From CAJCBL01 sp035298965 (GTDB taxonomy: Bacteria; Verrucomicrobiota; Verrucomicrobiia; Opitutales; Opitutaceae): 64,000 nucleotides of DNA. Of this stretch, positions 8,207 through 16,457 are shown in pieces. The position numbers were made by a program, and so were the translations under genes. The notes below the pieces were generated by a model that was not told where the DNA came from, ran no database searches, and worked only from the letters and a program-made list of their open reading frames with translations. Location of the stretch: positions 27,793 to 91,792 of the forward strand of contig DATGXO010000001.1 in assembly GCA_035298965.1 (NCBI GenBank). The letters are read 5' to 3'. Each line of letters begins with the position of its first letter. Position 1 is the stretch's first letter.

Positions 8207-9394
8207 GTGCCGCCCGCGCTCACGACCATCGTCCATCTCGACGCCGACGCGTTCTTCGTCGCGTGCGAGCAGGCGCGCGATCCGTCGTTGCGGGGAAAGA
8301 AGTGCGCCGTCGGCGGGACGACGCGCGGCATCATCTCCTCGGCCAGCTACGAGGCGCGCGCGGCCGGCGTCTACACCCCGATGCCGACGACGAAGGCGCT
8401 GCAGGTCTGTCCGGATCTGGTGATGATCCCGCACACGTCCGGGCTCTACGGCCGCGTTTCGCACCGGATGTTCGACCTCTGCGAGACGCTCACGCCGTAC
8501 GTCGAGCGGCGGTCGATCGATGAAGGCTATCTCGATCTCTCGCCGTGCGGTTTCCGCTCGCAGGCCCAGCTAGAGGAGCGTGTCCAATCGTTGAACGCAG
8601 CGATCGTGGCCGAACTCGGCATCTCGGTCTCGTGGGGGCTGGCGGCGAACAAGCTCGTCTCCGGCATCGCGAGCAAACTGCGCAAGCCGAAGGCGTTCGT
8701 CGTGGTGCCGCCCGGCGACGAGGCTACGTTTCTCGCGTCGCTCGCCGTCGGCAAACTGCCCGGGATCGGGGTGAAGACAGAGCCGCGCCTCGCCGCCGCG
8801 GGACTGCGCACGGTGGCGGATCTGCTCGCCGCGCCGGAGCCGGTGCTGCGGCGTTTCTTCGGCGACGGGTTTCCCGCGATCCTCGCGATGGCGCGCGGCG
8901 AGGACGACTCGCGCGTCGAGACGGTCGAGTGGGAGGCGAAGAGCTACTCGCAACAGGAGACGTTTGCGCACGACATCGCCGACCCGGCGGAGATCGAGCG
9001 CGTGGCGAAGCGGATGATCGACGAGCTCGTGACGAAACTGCGCGAAGACGGGAAGGGCGCGCGCACGCTCACGGTGAAGATCCGCTATCCCGGCATGGAG
9101 GATGTATCCGCCGGGCACAGCCTGCCGCAGGCGAGCGACATGGAGACTGATTTCTATCCGCTGCTCGCGCCGCTGCTGCGCACAGCGTGGAAGCAGCGTC
9201 GGCCGCTGCGGCTCGTGTGCGTTCGCTTCTCGCAAGTGGAGGAGCCGGCGCGCCAGCTCGAGTTGTTCGAGGCGGGCGAGAAGGAGAAACGCCACAAGCT
9301 CGCCGCCGCGGTCGATGCGCTGAAACGCGCGCGCGGCGCCGATGTCGTCACCCGTGGGCACCAGCTCCGTGGCGACGGACGAAGCGGCGCGTAA
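8207..9394 (+). CDS. dinB: DNA polymerase IV (Y-family, DinB)
   Basis: A 395-residue translesion polymerase starting at GTG. Catalytic metal ligands are visible as D12 in HLDADAFFVA and D105/E106 in RRSIDEGYLD, with the Phe steric gate at 16-17. The central helix-hairpin-helix LPGIGVKT and the C-terminal little-finger domain (residues ~240-345) are present. A sliding-clamp motif QLELF lies near residue 352. It copies past damaged bases at the cost of fidelity. It starts 15 bp after the glycosidase gene, perhaps by chance. No LexA box was identified. Confidence 0.95.
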   Translation: MPPALTTIVHLDADAFFVACEQARDPSLRGKKCAVGGTTRGIISSASYEARAAGVYTPMPTTKALQVCPDLVMIPHTSGLYGRVSHRMFDLCETLTPYVERRSIDEGYLDLSPCGFRSQAQLEERVQSLNAAIVAELGISVSWGLAANKLVSGIASKLRKPKAFVVVPPGDEATFLASLAVGKLPGIGVKTEPRLAAAGLRTVADLLAAPEPVLRRFFGDGFPAILAMARGEDDSRVETVEWEAKSYSQQETFAHDIADPAEIERVAKRMIDELVTKLREDGKGARTLTVKIRYPGMEDVSAGHSLPQASDMETDFYPLLAPLLRTAWKQRRPLRLVCVRFSQVEEPARQLELFEAGEKEKRHKLAAAVDALKRARGADVVTRGHQLRGDGRSGA

Positions 9395-9401
9395 CGCGCG
9401 C

Positions 9402-9417
9402 CGCCGAGGCTTCGGCG
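9402..9417. terminator. Short hairpin between convergent genes
   Basis: CGCCGA-GGCT-TCGGCG forms a 6-bp stem in the 45-bp gap between convergent dinB and the LytTR regulator. There is no T-tract, so termination is only suggested by position. Confidence 0.3.
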
Positions 9418-9439
9418 CTACTGGGCCGCGCGGGATCAG

Positions 9440-10168
9440 CTACAGGCTCATGCGCTCGCGGAAGATCTGTGCCTGGCGGCGCGAGAACTCGACCTCCTGG
9501 CCGCCTTGGAGCCGCACTTTGAGCCCGCGGCTGAACCATTCGCCGACCACCTCGATCATGCCGAGGTTCACGAGTTGCGAGCGGTTGGCGCGCATGAAGA
9601 GGCTCGTCGGCAGCCGCTCCTCGAGTGCGGTGAGCGTGCGTGGTTGCAGGGCGTTGTCGGTGCCGAAGTGGAGGCGCGTCTGGTTGCCCTCGGCCTCGAT
9701 CAGGCGAATCGAACGGACGGGTACGAACCAGCAGTGCTCGCCGGAGCGGAGGAAGACCTGGTCGTGCTCGCTGAGCGGCCCGTTGGGCGTGACGGTGGGC
9801 GCGGGCGGGCGTGTCGCGAGCCGGGCGCGGGCGCGGGCGAGCGCGGCCGCGAGGCGTTCCTCGCCGACGGGCTTGAGAAGGTAGTCGAGGGAGTTGAACT
9901 CGAACGCTCGCACGGCGTGCTCGCTGTGCGCGGTCGTGAAGACGACGAGCGGGTGCGGCGGCGGCAGCATTTCGAGCAGGTCGAAACCGGAGCCGCCGGG
10001 CATCTGCACGTCGAGGAAGAGCACGTCGGGCCGATGCGTCGCGATGTGTTGGGCGGCTTCGTCGGCGTTGCCGGCCTCGCCGGCGATTTCGACATCAGGA
10101 TGGTCGGCGAGGAGATTGCGGAGCTCGCGCCGCGCGGGGCGTTCGTCGTCGATGATCAGCGCTTTCAT
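9440..10168 (-). CDS. LytTR-family response regulator
   Basis: A 242-residue two-domain regulator. The receiver domain (residues 1-115) has the acidic pair D7/D8 (MKALIIDDERPARRELRNLL), phospho-acceptor D53 in LFLDVQMPG, and the late Lys in LLKPVGEERL. The LytTR DNA-binding domain occupies residues ~140-240 (HCWFVPVRSIRLIEAEGN, then FMRANRSQLVNLGMIEVVG). It is co-translated with the upstream histidine kinase through an ATGA overlap (10165-10168). LytTR regulators of this type often control membrane or stress functions; the target here is unknown. Confidence 0.93.
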   Translation of the reverse strand: MKALIIDDERPARRELRNLLADHPDVEIAGEAGNADEAAQHIATHRPDVLFLDVQMPGGSGFDLLEMLPPPHPLVVFTTAHSEHAVRAFEFNSLDYLLKPVGEERLAAALARARARLATRPPAPTVTPNGPLSEHDQVFLRSGEHCWFVPVRSIRLIEAEGNQTRLHFGTDNALQPRTLTALEERLPTSLFMRANRSQLVNLGMIEVVGEWFSRGLKVRLQGGQEVEFSRRQAQIFRERMSL

Positions 10169-11274
10169 GCGGCGGCGGGGAGCGAGAGCTCGGCCGTGAC
10201 GGTCTCGGGCTCGGATTGGGTGAGGGTGAGGTGCGCGTCGGCGCCGTAGAGGTGGCCGAGGCGGTTGATCGTATTGCGGAGGCCGATGCCGGTGGAACCG
10301 GAGTCGACGGCGATGCGGCCGGGGTTGCTGACGCGCAGGTCGATGCGGCCCGCGCGGGCGGCGGCGGTGATGCGGATCTCGCCGCCCTCGGGCCGGGCGC
10401 CGACGCCGAATTTCACGGCGTTCTCGACGAGGGTCTGCAACGCGAATGGCGGAATGCGGCAATCGAGGAGCGTAGGCTCAACTTCGCGGCTGACGCGCAA
10501 CCGTTCCTCGAAACGAAGCCGCTCGAGCGCGAGGTAGGCGTCGACTGTCTCGAGTTCGCGCCGGAGCGGAATGGTCTCGCTGGCGGTGACGGTGAGCGCG
10601 GAGCGGAGGAGATCGGAGAGCCGCGAGATCGCTTCGCGCGGCTCCTTTTGCTCGCGCGGGATGAGCGCGCGCAGGGTGTTGAGGGAGTTGAAGAGGAAGT
10701 GCGGATTGATCTGCGCGCGGATGGCGATCAGCTCGGCCTCCTGCGCGGCGGCGGCGGACCGAAGACCGGCGATCTCGGCGGCGTGCAAGCCGCGGAGGAA
10801 CATCGAGCCGGTGTACGCCGCCAGCCAGAAGGCGCCGTGGGTGGAGCCGTTGTAGGCGAACGCGTAGGCGTAGCGCAGCAGCGCCGTGGTACTCGCGTCG
10901 GCGAGGTGGCCGAATGCGTACGAGAGCCCGAGGCCGATCGCCATCGTGACCGCGCCGCACATCAACACGCCTAGGCCGGTGGCGAGCAAGAGCGCGTACG
11001 CGGATCGCGCACGTTGCCGCAACAGCAGCAACAGGGAGCGAGCCACGTGCGTGCCCGCGATCATCTCCGCGCCGAAAGCGAGGGCTGACAAGACGTTGAA
11101 GCCGGTGACCACCTCGTTTGCGACAGCGGCGGAGACCACATCGAGTCCAGCCACGAAGACCAGCCAGAGGCCGATCTGAAACAACCAATAGTTACGGGAG
11201 CCGAGCCAGAGATGGACTCGCGTACGCGGCTCGGCGGGAAGCGTCAGCGAGGTGAATTTGCCTAGGGGAGACAT
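10165..11274 (-). CDS. LytS/YehU-type sensor histidine kinase
   Basis: A 369-residue kinase. Four hydrophobic segments (residues ~30-50, 58-76, 92-121, 145-162) form an N-terminal membrane sensor. They are followed by the His_kinase motif INPHFLFNSLNTLRALIP (phospho-acceptor H192) and an HATPase_c domain with QTLVENAVKFGVGA (N box) and STGIGLRNTINRL (G box). This is the short-linker class that pairs with LytTR regulators, and its partner overlaps it by 4 bp. I chose the ATG at 11274; an in-frame upstream start at 11316 would add 14 residues. Confidence 0.92.
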   Translation of the reverse strand: MSPLGKFTSLTLPAEPRTRVHLWLGSRNYWLFQIGLWLVFVAGLDVVSAAVANEVVTGFNVLSALAFGAEMIAGTHVARSLLLLLRQRARSAYALLLATGLGVLMCGAVTMAIGLGLSYAFGHLADASTTALLRYAYAFAYNGSTHGAFWLAAYTGSMFLRGLHAAEIAGLRSAAAAQEAELIAIRAQINPHFLFNSLNTLRALIPREQKEPREAISRLSDLLRSALTVTASETIPLRRELETVDAYLALERLRFEERLRVSREVEPTLLDCRIPPFALQTLVENAVKFGVGARPEGGEIRITAAARAGRIDLRVSNPGRIAVDSGSTGIGLRNTINRLGHLYGADAHLTLTQSEPETVTAELSLPAAA

Positions 11275-11440
11275 GGCGCAATTGGCTGTCGTGCCAGACA
11301 CGGACGGCAGCGGCAAGTGCGGCGGCGCCGGCCGTGACCGGGCTGTCCCGTGTCGAGTGGATGCGAGCCGAGGGCGGAGGTTGAGAGGCGCTGCGTGGAC
11401 ACGCGCGCGGCGGAGCTCGCGGTGCAGCGAAAGTCCGCCA

Positions 11441-11470
11441 CTCGTCTCTCGATCGTCGGCCCTCGACCGA
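11441..11470. repeat. 30-nt dispersed repeat, copy 1
   Basis: This 30-nt block begins CTCGTCTCTCGA and ends CTCGACCGA. It is 25/30 identical, without gaps, to 23675-23704. It lies in the 205-bp space between the histidine kinase gene and the HTH-MBL gene. Only two copies were recognised by eye. Confidence 0.55.
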
Positions 11471-11479
11471 AGCGGCGGT

Positions 11480-12292
11480 TCAGCTCGCGAAGAACGGATT
11501 GTGCGCCAACTCCTCGCCGACCGTCGTGAGTGGGCCGTGGCCGCAGGCGAGCACCGTGGCGGGCGGGAGCCGGAGGAGCTTCTCGACGTTGTTTTTCCAA
11601 GCCGCCTCGTACGACTCCATCCCGCCGCCCATCGACGAGGCGAAGAGCGAATCGCCCACGACCGCGAGCGGGTGGGCGAGGCCGTCGATCACGTAGCTCG
11701 CACCGCCGGGCGAGTGGCCCCAGGTGGAAAGTGCGCGCACGCGCAAAGCCCCAAGCTCATGGACGGATCCGTCGGCGAACGTCCGGCTGCCGGCGAGCGG
11801 TTCGCGTTCGGATGTCCACACCGGGACCTGGTGGTGACGGAGCACCGCGGGCAGATCGGCGATGTGGTCGCGGTGCGTGTGGGTGAGGAAGATCGCCTCG
11901 AGCCCGAGATGGCGTTTTTCGATCTCCGCAAGCAGCGGCTGGGCGGAGGCGCCGGTATCGAACAACGCGGCACGGCGCGAAGAGGGATCCCACACGAGGT
12001 ACGCGTTCACCGTCATGTCGCCGAACGGAGTCGTCGCCATCGCAAACCCGTCGGGAAACGCGACCGGGCGCGGCTGCCACGCGCCGCGCCGCAGCGCGAC
12101 TAGCGCGTCGGCGTGGAGTCGGAGGCAGGGCGCGATCGCGCGCAGCGTGGCTTCGTCGCCCTTGTCCTTGCGCGCGAGCTGCACCGCTTCGGGCGTCACG
12201 CCGGCGCGGCGGGCGAGGCCGGTATCACCGAGATTGTGCCCGCGCATGGCCTTGCTGATCACGTCGCCGGAGTTGTCTTCGAGCGGAAGCAT
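11480..12292 (-). CDS. HTH-fused metallo-beta-lactamase-fold hydrolase
   Basis: A 270-residue fusion. Residues ~10-70 look like an XRE-type helix-turn-helix (ISKAMRGHNLGDTGLARRAG, then VTPEAVQLARKDKG). Residues ~85-270 are a metallo-beta-lactamase fold with the metal motif FLTHTHRDHIADL, a second His in STWGHSPGGASYV, the Asp in AVVGDSLFA and a late His in ACGHGPLTTVGEE. The glyoxalase-II-like MBL group usually hydrolyses thioesters or related bonds. No DNA target is evident. The HTH may act as a protein-interaction or autoregulatory module. The start at 12292 gives the HTH at the N-terminus. Confidence 0.8.
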   Translation of the reverse strand: MLPLEDNSGDVISKAMRGHNLGDTGLARRAGVTPEAVQLARKDKGDEATLRAIAPCLRLHADALVALRRGAWQPRPVAFPDGFAMATTPFGDMTVNAYLVWDPSSRRAALFDTGASAQPLLAEIEKRHLGLEAIFLTHTHRDHIADLPAVLRHHQVPVWTSEREPLAGSRTFADGSVHELGALRVRALSTWGHSPGGASYVIDGLAHPLAVVGDSLFASSMGGGMESYEAAWKNNVEKLLRLPPATVLACGHGPLTTVGEELAHNPFFAS

Positions 12293-12362
12293 GCGGCGAG
12301 GAAACGGGGAAGGGCGAGCGACGCCAGCGCGAAGCCGGCGTCCGTCCGGACCTGCGCAGCTC

Positions 12363-12764
12363 TCAGATCCACCGGTTGCGCTGCCGCGCCACGATCCGGT
12401 AGACGCGTTCGCGCAGTGCACGCGGAACGATCACAAGCATCGCGGAGAACCATGCCCAAGGCGGTGCGAGCCGGCGGCCGAGGCGAAGCACGGCATCGGA
12501 GCCGCGGGCGACGCGCGGGCCTTCGACCACGCGCAACGCTGAGAGATCGTCCGGCGACTCGCCGCGGCGGGCGAGCAAGGCGCGGGCTTCGGGCGCTTGC
12601 AGCGGCCAGAATTCGAGGCGGCGGAGTCGATCGCGTTGTTGGGCGAAGCGGATCAACCCGCGGCAGAACGCACAGTCGCCGTCGAAGAGCACGACAGCGT
12701 GTTGCTCGCGGTTGGCGGGTCGGGAAGGCACGCGGGACCGTAGCGCTGCGGCGCGTTCCTGCAA
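12363..12764 (-). CDS. DCC-family (DUF393) thiol-disulfide protein
   Basis: A 133-residue protein with the family signature VVLFDGDCAFCRGLIRFAQQ, where the DxxCxxC-like active site gives the DCC name. A mid-domain FWPLQAPEARALL and a C-terminal hydrophobic LAPPWAWFSAMLVIVPRALR fit the thioredoxin-fold family. Biochemical roles of DUF393 proteins are poorly known. It lies upstream of the HTH-MBL gene on the same strand and diverges from the MBL hydrolase gene at 12827 across a 62-bp gap. Confidence 0.85.
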   Translation of the reverse strand: MQERAAALRSRVPSRPANREQHAVVLFDGDCAFCRGLIRFAQQRDRLRRLEFWPLQAPEARALLARRGESPDDLSALRVVEGPRVARGSDAVLRLGRRLAPPWAWFSAMLVIVPRALRERVYRIVARQRNRWI

Positions 12765-12826
12765 TCGCCGCGCGCTGCCGGATTCTGGGGTTGCCGGAGC
12801 CGGGGCGCGCTCGCATTCACGCTGCG

Positions 12827-13459
12827 ATGGAAATCCAGGCCCTGTCCGCCGGCCCGATCGGCACCAACGCCTACCTGCTCACCGACGCCGCGCGCAGCGA
12901 AGCGGTGCTCGTCGACGCGCCGCACGACGTGTGGCCGGAGGTGCAGCAGTTGTTGCGCAAGAACGGCTGCAAACTCGTCGCGTTGCTCGTCACGCACGGC
13001 CACTGGGATCACACCGGCGACGCGGCGCGCGTACAGCGCACCGGCGTGCCGCTCTACGCGCACGAGGAGGATCGACTCTTCATCGAGACGCCGGAGGTGA
13101 TGGAGATGTTCGCGATCCCCGGTCTGCGACTCGAAGCGGCGAAGATCGACCGCGCGGTGCAGCAGGGCGACACGTTCGAGTTGCTCGGCGAAACGGTGGA
13201 GGTGCGCCACGTGCCGGGACACTGCCCGGGTAACGTGTTGTTCTACTTCCAGAAAACGGGCGCTGCGTTTGTCGGTGATGCGATTTTCGCCGGCAGCATC
13301 GGCCGCACGGACCTGCCGCGGGGCGGCTTCGAGATGCTCGAGCGCTCGATCAAGACGCAGATCTACACGCTGCCGGAGGACACCGCGCTCTATCCCGGCC
13401 ACGGACCGGAGACGGATGTCGCCACCGAGAAGGCGACGAATCCTTACGTGCGGGGCTGA
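12827..13459 (+). CDS. Glyoxalase-II-like MBL-fold hydrolase
   Basis: A 210-residue metallo-beta-lactamase-fold protein with all family motifs: NAYLLTD at strand 2, LVTHGHWDHTGD (HxHxDH), HVPGHCPGNV (third His), AFVGDAIFAGSIGRTDL (bridging Asp) and LYPGHGPETDV (last His). The GSIGRTD motif is typical of YcbL/GloB-like type-II glyoxalases. It begins an operon with ribD (3 bp downstream) and rdgB, so a housekeeping or damage-control role is plausible. The exact substrate is not determined. Confidence 0.88.
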   Translation: MEIQALSAGPIGTNAYLLTDAARSEAVLVDAPHDVWPEVQQLLRKNGCKLVALLVTHGHWDHTGDAARVQRTGVPLYAHEEDRLFIETPEVMEMFAIPGLRLEAAKIDRAVQQGDTFELLGETVEVRHVPGHCPGNVLFYFQKTGAAFVGDAIFAGSIGRTDLPRGGFEMLERSIKTQIYTLPEDTALYPGHGPETDVATEKATNPYVRG

Positions 13460-13462
13460 CCG

Positions 13463-14674
13463 ATGAGCGCACCGATTGCCAATTTCCACGAGGCGTTCAT
13501 GCGGCGCGCACTCGAGCTCGCCCGCCGCGCCTGGGGCGCCACACACCCGAATCCGATGGTGGGCGCACTCATCGTGGAGGACGGTGCGATCGTCGCTGAG
13601 GGCTTCCACGCGAAGGCCGGCGAACCGCATGCGGAGATCATGGCGCTGCGCGCGCTCGGTCGGAAACCGGCCGCGGACGCGACGCTGTACGTGACGCTCG
13701 AGCCGTGCTGCACGCACGGCCGCACGCCGCCCTGCACCGACGCCATCGTGGCGGCGGGACTGAAGCGCGTGGTCGTCGGCGCGACCGATCCGAATCCCGC
13801 GCACGCCGGGCACGGCTTCGAGGTGCTGCGCGCGGCGGGCGTGGAGGTGATCACCGGGGTGCTGGCCGAGGATTGCGCCGACCTGAATCTGATTTTCAAC
13901 CACTGGATCGTGCGCCAGCGCCCGCTGCTCGCGGCGAAGGTGGCGACGACGATCGACGGCCGGATCGCGTGCCGCACGGGTGAGTCGAAGTGGATCACCG
14001 GCGAACTTGCCCGCGCCGACGTGATGCGCTGGCGGCGGTTGTTTCCCGCGATCGCAGTGGGCGCGGGGACGGTGGCGAGCGACGATCCGCAACTCACGGC
14101 GCGTTCCTCCGAGGGCGAGTGGTGCCCGTGGCGCTTCGTCTTCGACGCCGCGCTGAGCACGACGACGCTCAATCCGCTGCCGCGCCTCTTCACCGACGAC
14201 AACCGCGGGCGCACGATTATCGTCACGAGCGATCGGCAGCACTCGGTCGTGGTGCGCAAGCTGGAGCAACTCGGCGTGCGGGTGTGGCTCCTGCCCGTGG
14301 CCGACGGCGCGGTTGATAGCGACGCGTTCAAGGAACGCTGCGCGCGCGAGGGAATTGCCGGTGTGATGGTCGAGGGTGGTTCGCGGCTGTTGAGCGCGCT
14401 GCTCCAGCGGCGCGCGCTCGACTACCTCCTGTCGTACCGCGCGCCGCGATTGTTCGCCGATGCGGCGTCGATTCCCGTCGCGACCGGTTTGCGCGTGGAG
14501 ATGCCGACGGTGGGGCTGCAACTCGCGGAGGTGCGGCACGCGGTGTTCGGCGACGACCAGCTGATGCGCGGCCGAATCGTTTACCCGGAGAATTTGGAAA
14601 TCGAGCCCGCGCCGGGTGGCGAAAGCGACGAAACCGGCCATGGTCACCATCACTGTGGCTGCGATCATGACTGA
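13463..14674 (+). CDS. ribD: Bifunctional riboflavin biosynthesis deaminase/reductase RibD
   Basis: A 403-residue enzyme for two consecutive steps of riboflavin synthesis. The deaminase domain (1-150) has the zinc site H56-A-E58, then EPCCTHGRTPPC with ligands C82 and C91. The reductase domain (155-375) contains TTIDGRIACRTGESKWITG and MVEGGSRLLSALLQ. An unusual tail, GHGHHHCGCDHD, extends past the normal end and looks metal-binding. Its stop overlaps the rdgB start. No FMN riboswitch was seen upstream; the gene is embedded in an operon. Confidence 0.96.
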   Translation: MSAPIANFHEAFMRRALELARRAWGATHPNPMVGALIVEDGAIVAEGFHAKAGEPHAEIMALRALGRKPAADATLYVTLEPCCTHGRTPPCTDAIVAAGLKRVVVGATDPNPAHAGHGFEVLRAAGVEVITGVLAEDCADLNLIFNHWIVRQRPLLAAKVATTIDGRIACRTGESKWITGELARADVMRWRRLFPAIAVGAGTVASDDPQLTARSSEGEWCPWRFVFDAALSTTTLNPLPRLFTDDNRGRTIIVTSDRQHSVVVRKLEQLGVRVWLLPVADGAVDSDAFKERCAREGIAGVMVEGGSRLLSALLQRRALDYLLSYRAPRLFADAASIPVATGLRVEMPTVGLQLAEVRHAVFGDDQLMRGRIVYPENLEIEPAPGGESDETGHGHHHCGCDHD

Positions 14675-15284
14675 CCTCGTCGAAATCTTCTTCGCGACCG
14701 GCAATGCCCACAAGGTCGCCGAGATGCAGGTTCTCGCCAACGACTCGAAATTGCCCGTGCGGCTGCGCTCAGCGAAGGAGGCCGGGGGGATGCCGACGGT
14801 GGCGGAGGACACCGGCACCTTCCTCGGCAATGCGCGGCAGAAAGCCCGTGCGTTGCGAGCGCAGTTGAACAACCATTCCTGGATCTTGGCGGACGACAGC
14901 GGCCTGTGTGTCGATGCGCTCGGCGGCGAACCCGGCGTGGAGTCGGCGAACTACGCCGGTCCCGCGGCGACCAGCGCGGCGAACCTCGCGAAGCTGCTCG
15001 GCAAACTGCAGGGCGTGCCGCGGGAACGACGCTTGGCGCATTTCACCTGCGTGCTGTTCGTGATCGATCCGAGCGGCAAGGAACACAATTTCATCGGGCG
15101 TTGCGACGGGCGTCTGCTCGAGCGCGAACGTGGCGGCGCTGGTTTTGGCTACGATCCGATTTTCGTGCCCGAGGAGAGCCACCTCACGTTTGCCGAACTC
15201 GGCGAGGCGGTGAAGAACGGCCTGAGCCACCGCGCGCGCGCTTGGGCGAAGTTCGCGGAGTGGTGGCGCACGCAGACGGCGTGA
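14667..15284 (+). CDS. rdgB: XTP/dITP pyrophosphatase (Ham1/RdgB)
   Basis: A 205-residue nucleotide house-cleaning enzyme that hydrolyses dITP/XTP to monophosphates. Motifs are IFFATGNAHKVAEMQ at the N-terminus, ILADDSGLCVDALGG (catalytic Asp pair), ESANYAG and GAGFGYDPIFVPEE, plus LSHRARAW at the end, all matching Ham1 order. The ATG at 14667 overlaps the end of ribD by 8 bp, which indicates co-translation. A longer frame exists upstream but encodes the ribD tail region. Confidence 0.95.
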   Translation: MTDLVEIFFATGNAHKVAEMQVLANDSKLPVRLRSAKEAGGMPTVAEDTGTFLGNARQKARALRAQLNNHSWILADDSGLCVDALGGEPGVESANYAGPAATSAANLAKLLGKLQGVPRERRLAHFTCVLFVIDPSGKEHNFIGRCDGRLLERERGGAGFGYDPIFVPEESHLTFAELGEAVKNGLSHRARAWAKFAEWWRTQTA

Positions 15285-15300
15285 TCCGGTGGTGACGGGC

Positions 15301-15372
15301 GGAATGGTGGGGCGGGCTTTCCCCCCGCCATTCCGATCGATGCCGAACTGGTGGGCGTGAAGCCCACCCCAC
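15301..15372. repeat. REP/BIME-like inverted pair of palindromes
   Basis: Two palindromic units in opposite orientation fill the gap between rdgB and the Gfo/Idh gene. The first is GGAATGG...CCATTCC (15301-15334) around GGCGGGCTTTCCCCCCGCC. The second is GGTGGGC-GTGAA-GCCCACC (15350-15368). On one strand both follow GG(T/C)(C/G)GGGCTT...CCC, as do 17648-17711 and 62452-62471. This resembles REP/BIME elements placed after genes. Confidence 0.65.
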
Positions 15373-15447
15373 CATCAGACCGAACCGGGCGACCGAGCGG
15401 TTTCGTTGTCGTTTCCCTCATTGCCACCGCGGAACGGAGCGCGTGCG

Positions 15448-16449
15448 ATGGACGGCATGTTCGGCAAAAAGCCCTCCCTGATCCGTTGCGGCGTGGCCGG
15501 TGTCGGTTCGCTCGGCCAGCACCATGCCCGCATCTATTCCTCGCTGCCCGGCGCGACGCTCGCCGGCATCTTCGAGACGAGTGATGCGCGCGCGGCGGAG
15601 ATCTGCGGCAAGTACAACTGTCGACGTTTCGCCTCGCTTGAAGAACTCGGCGAGAACTGCGACGCGGTGAGCGTCGTGGTGCCGACGGACCGGCATTGCG
15701 AAGTGGCGCTGCCGCTGCTCGCGCGCGGCTGCCACCTGATGATCGAGAAACCACTGTGCGCGAGCCTCGAGGAGGCGGAGCGCGTGCTCTCCGCGGCGCG
15801 GGAGAAGAACTGCATCGTGCAGGTGGGGCACATCGAACATTTCAACCCAGTGATGAGCTTCCTCGAGAAGGAGGCCGATCGCCCGCAGTACATCACCACC
15901 GAGCGGCTCGCGCCGTACACGCCGCGCGGCACCGAGGTGGGCGTTGTGCTCGATCTAATGATCCACGACATCGGCATCGTGCTGGCGTTGGTGAAGTCGC
16001 CGATCGCGCGGATCGACAGCGTTGGGATCAATGTGCTCTCGAAAACCGAGGACATCGCGAACGCGCGCATCGTGTTCGAAAATGGCTGCGTGGCCAACCT
16101 CAGCGCGAGCCGCATGAGCCTGAAGAAGAATCGGGAGATCCGCGTCTTCCAGGACAACGCCTACCTCTCGCTCGATTTCATGAACCAGTCGGGCCACCTC
16201 GTGCGCAAGAGCGACATCATCGCCTACGGCGTGAAGGCGAAGCTCGGCCTGGTGAAGGCCGGCGACGCCAGCTCGATCCCGGTGCACGAGATTCCGATCG
16301 AGAAGGGCGAGCCGCTCGCGCTGGAGCTCGCGTCGTTCGTCGAGAGCGTGGCGAAGGTGCAGCAGCCGAAGGTCGGCGCCGCGCTCGGCAAGAGCGCGCT
16401 CGAGGTCGCGATCGCGATCACCGAACAGATCCGCAACGCGAAGCGCTGA
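15448..16449 (+). CDS. Gfo/Idh/MocA oxidoreductase paired with lpxB (possible GnnA)
   Basis: A 333-residue NAD(P)-dependent sugar oxidoreductase. The Rossmann motif is GVAGVGSLGQHHARIY. The dehydrogenase signature IEKPLCASLEEAE and the C-terminal alpha/beta domain with LDLMIHDIGIVLAL are present. VGHIEHFNPV is characteristic of the subgroup found beside lipid A genes. lpxB follows after 8 bp. In Acidithiobacillus and Leptospira the equivalent gnnA oxidises UDP-GlcNAc before transamination by gnnB to give amide-linked lipid A; no gnnB is seen here, so that role is inference. The start could be ATG 15448 or 15457. Confidence 0.85.
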   Translation: MDGMFGKKPSLIRCGVAGVGSLGQHHARIYSSLPGATLAGIFETSDARAAEICGKYNCRRFASLEELGENCDAVSVVVPTDRHCEVALPLLARGCHLMIEKPLCASLEEAERVLSAAREKNCIVQVGHIEHFNPVMSFLEKEADRPQYITTERLAPYTPRGTEVGVVLDLMIHDIGIVLALVKSPIARIDSVGINVLSKTEDIANARIVFENGCVANLSASRMSLKKNREIRVFQDNAYLSLDFMNQSGHLVRKSDIIAYGVKAKLGLVKAGDASSIPVHEIPIEKGEPLALELASFVESVAKVQQPKVGAALGKSALEVAIAITEQIRNAKR

Positions 16450-16457
16450 CCCGCACC

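Noticed and set aside
6071..8464. 797-codon minus-strand frame antisense to the glycosidase
   Set aside because: No recognisable domain; the plus strand encodes a signal peptide and clan-A catalytic motifs.
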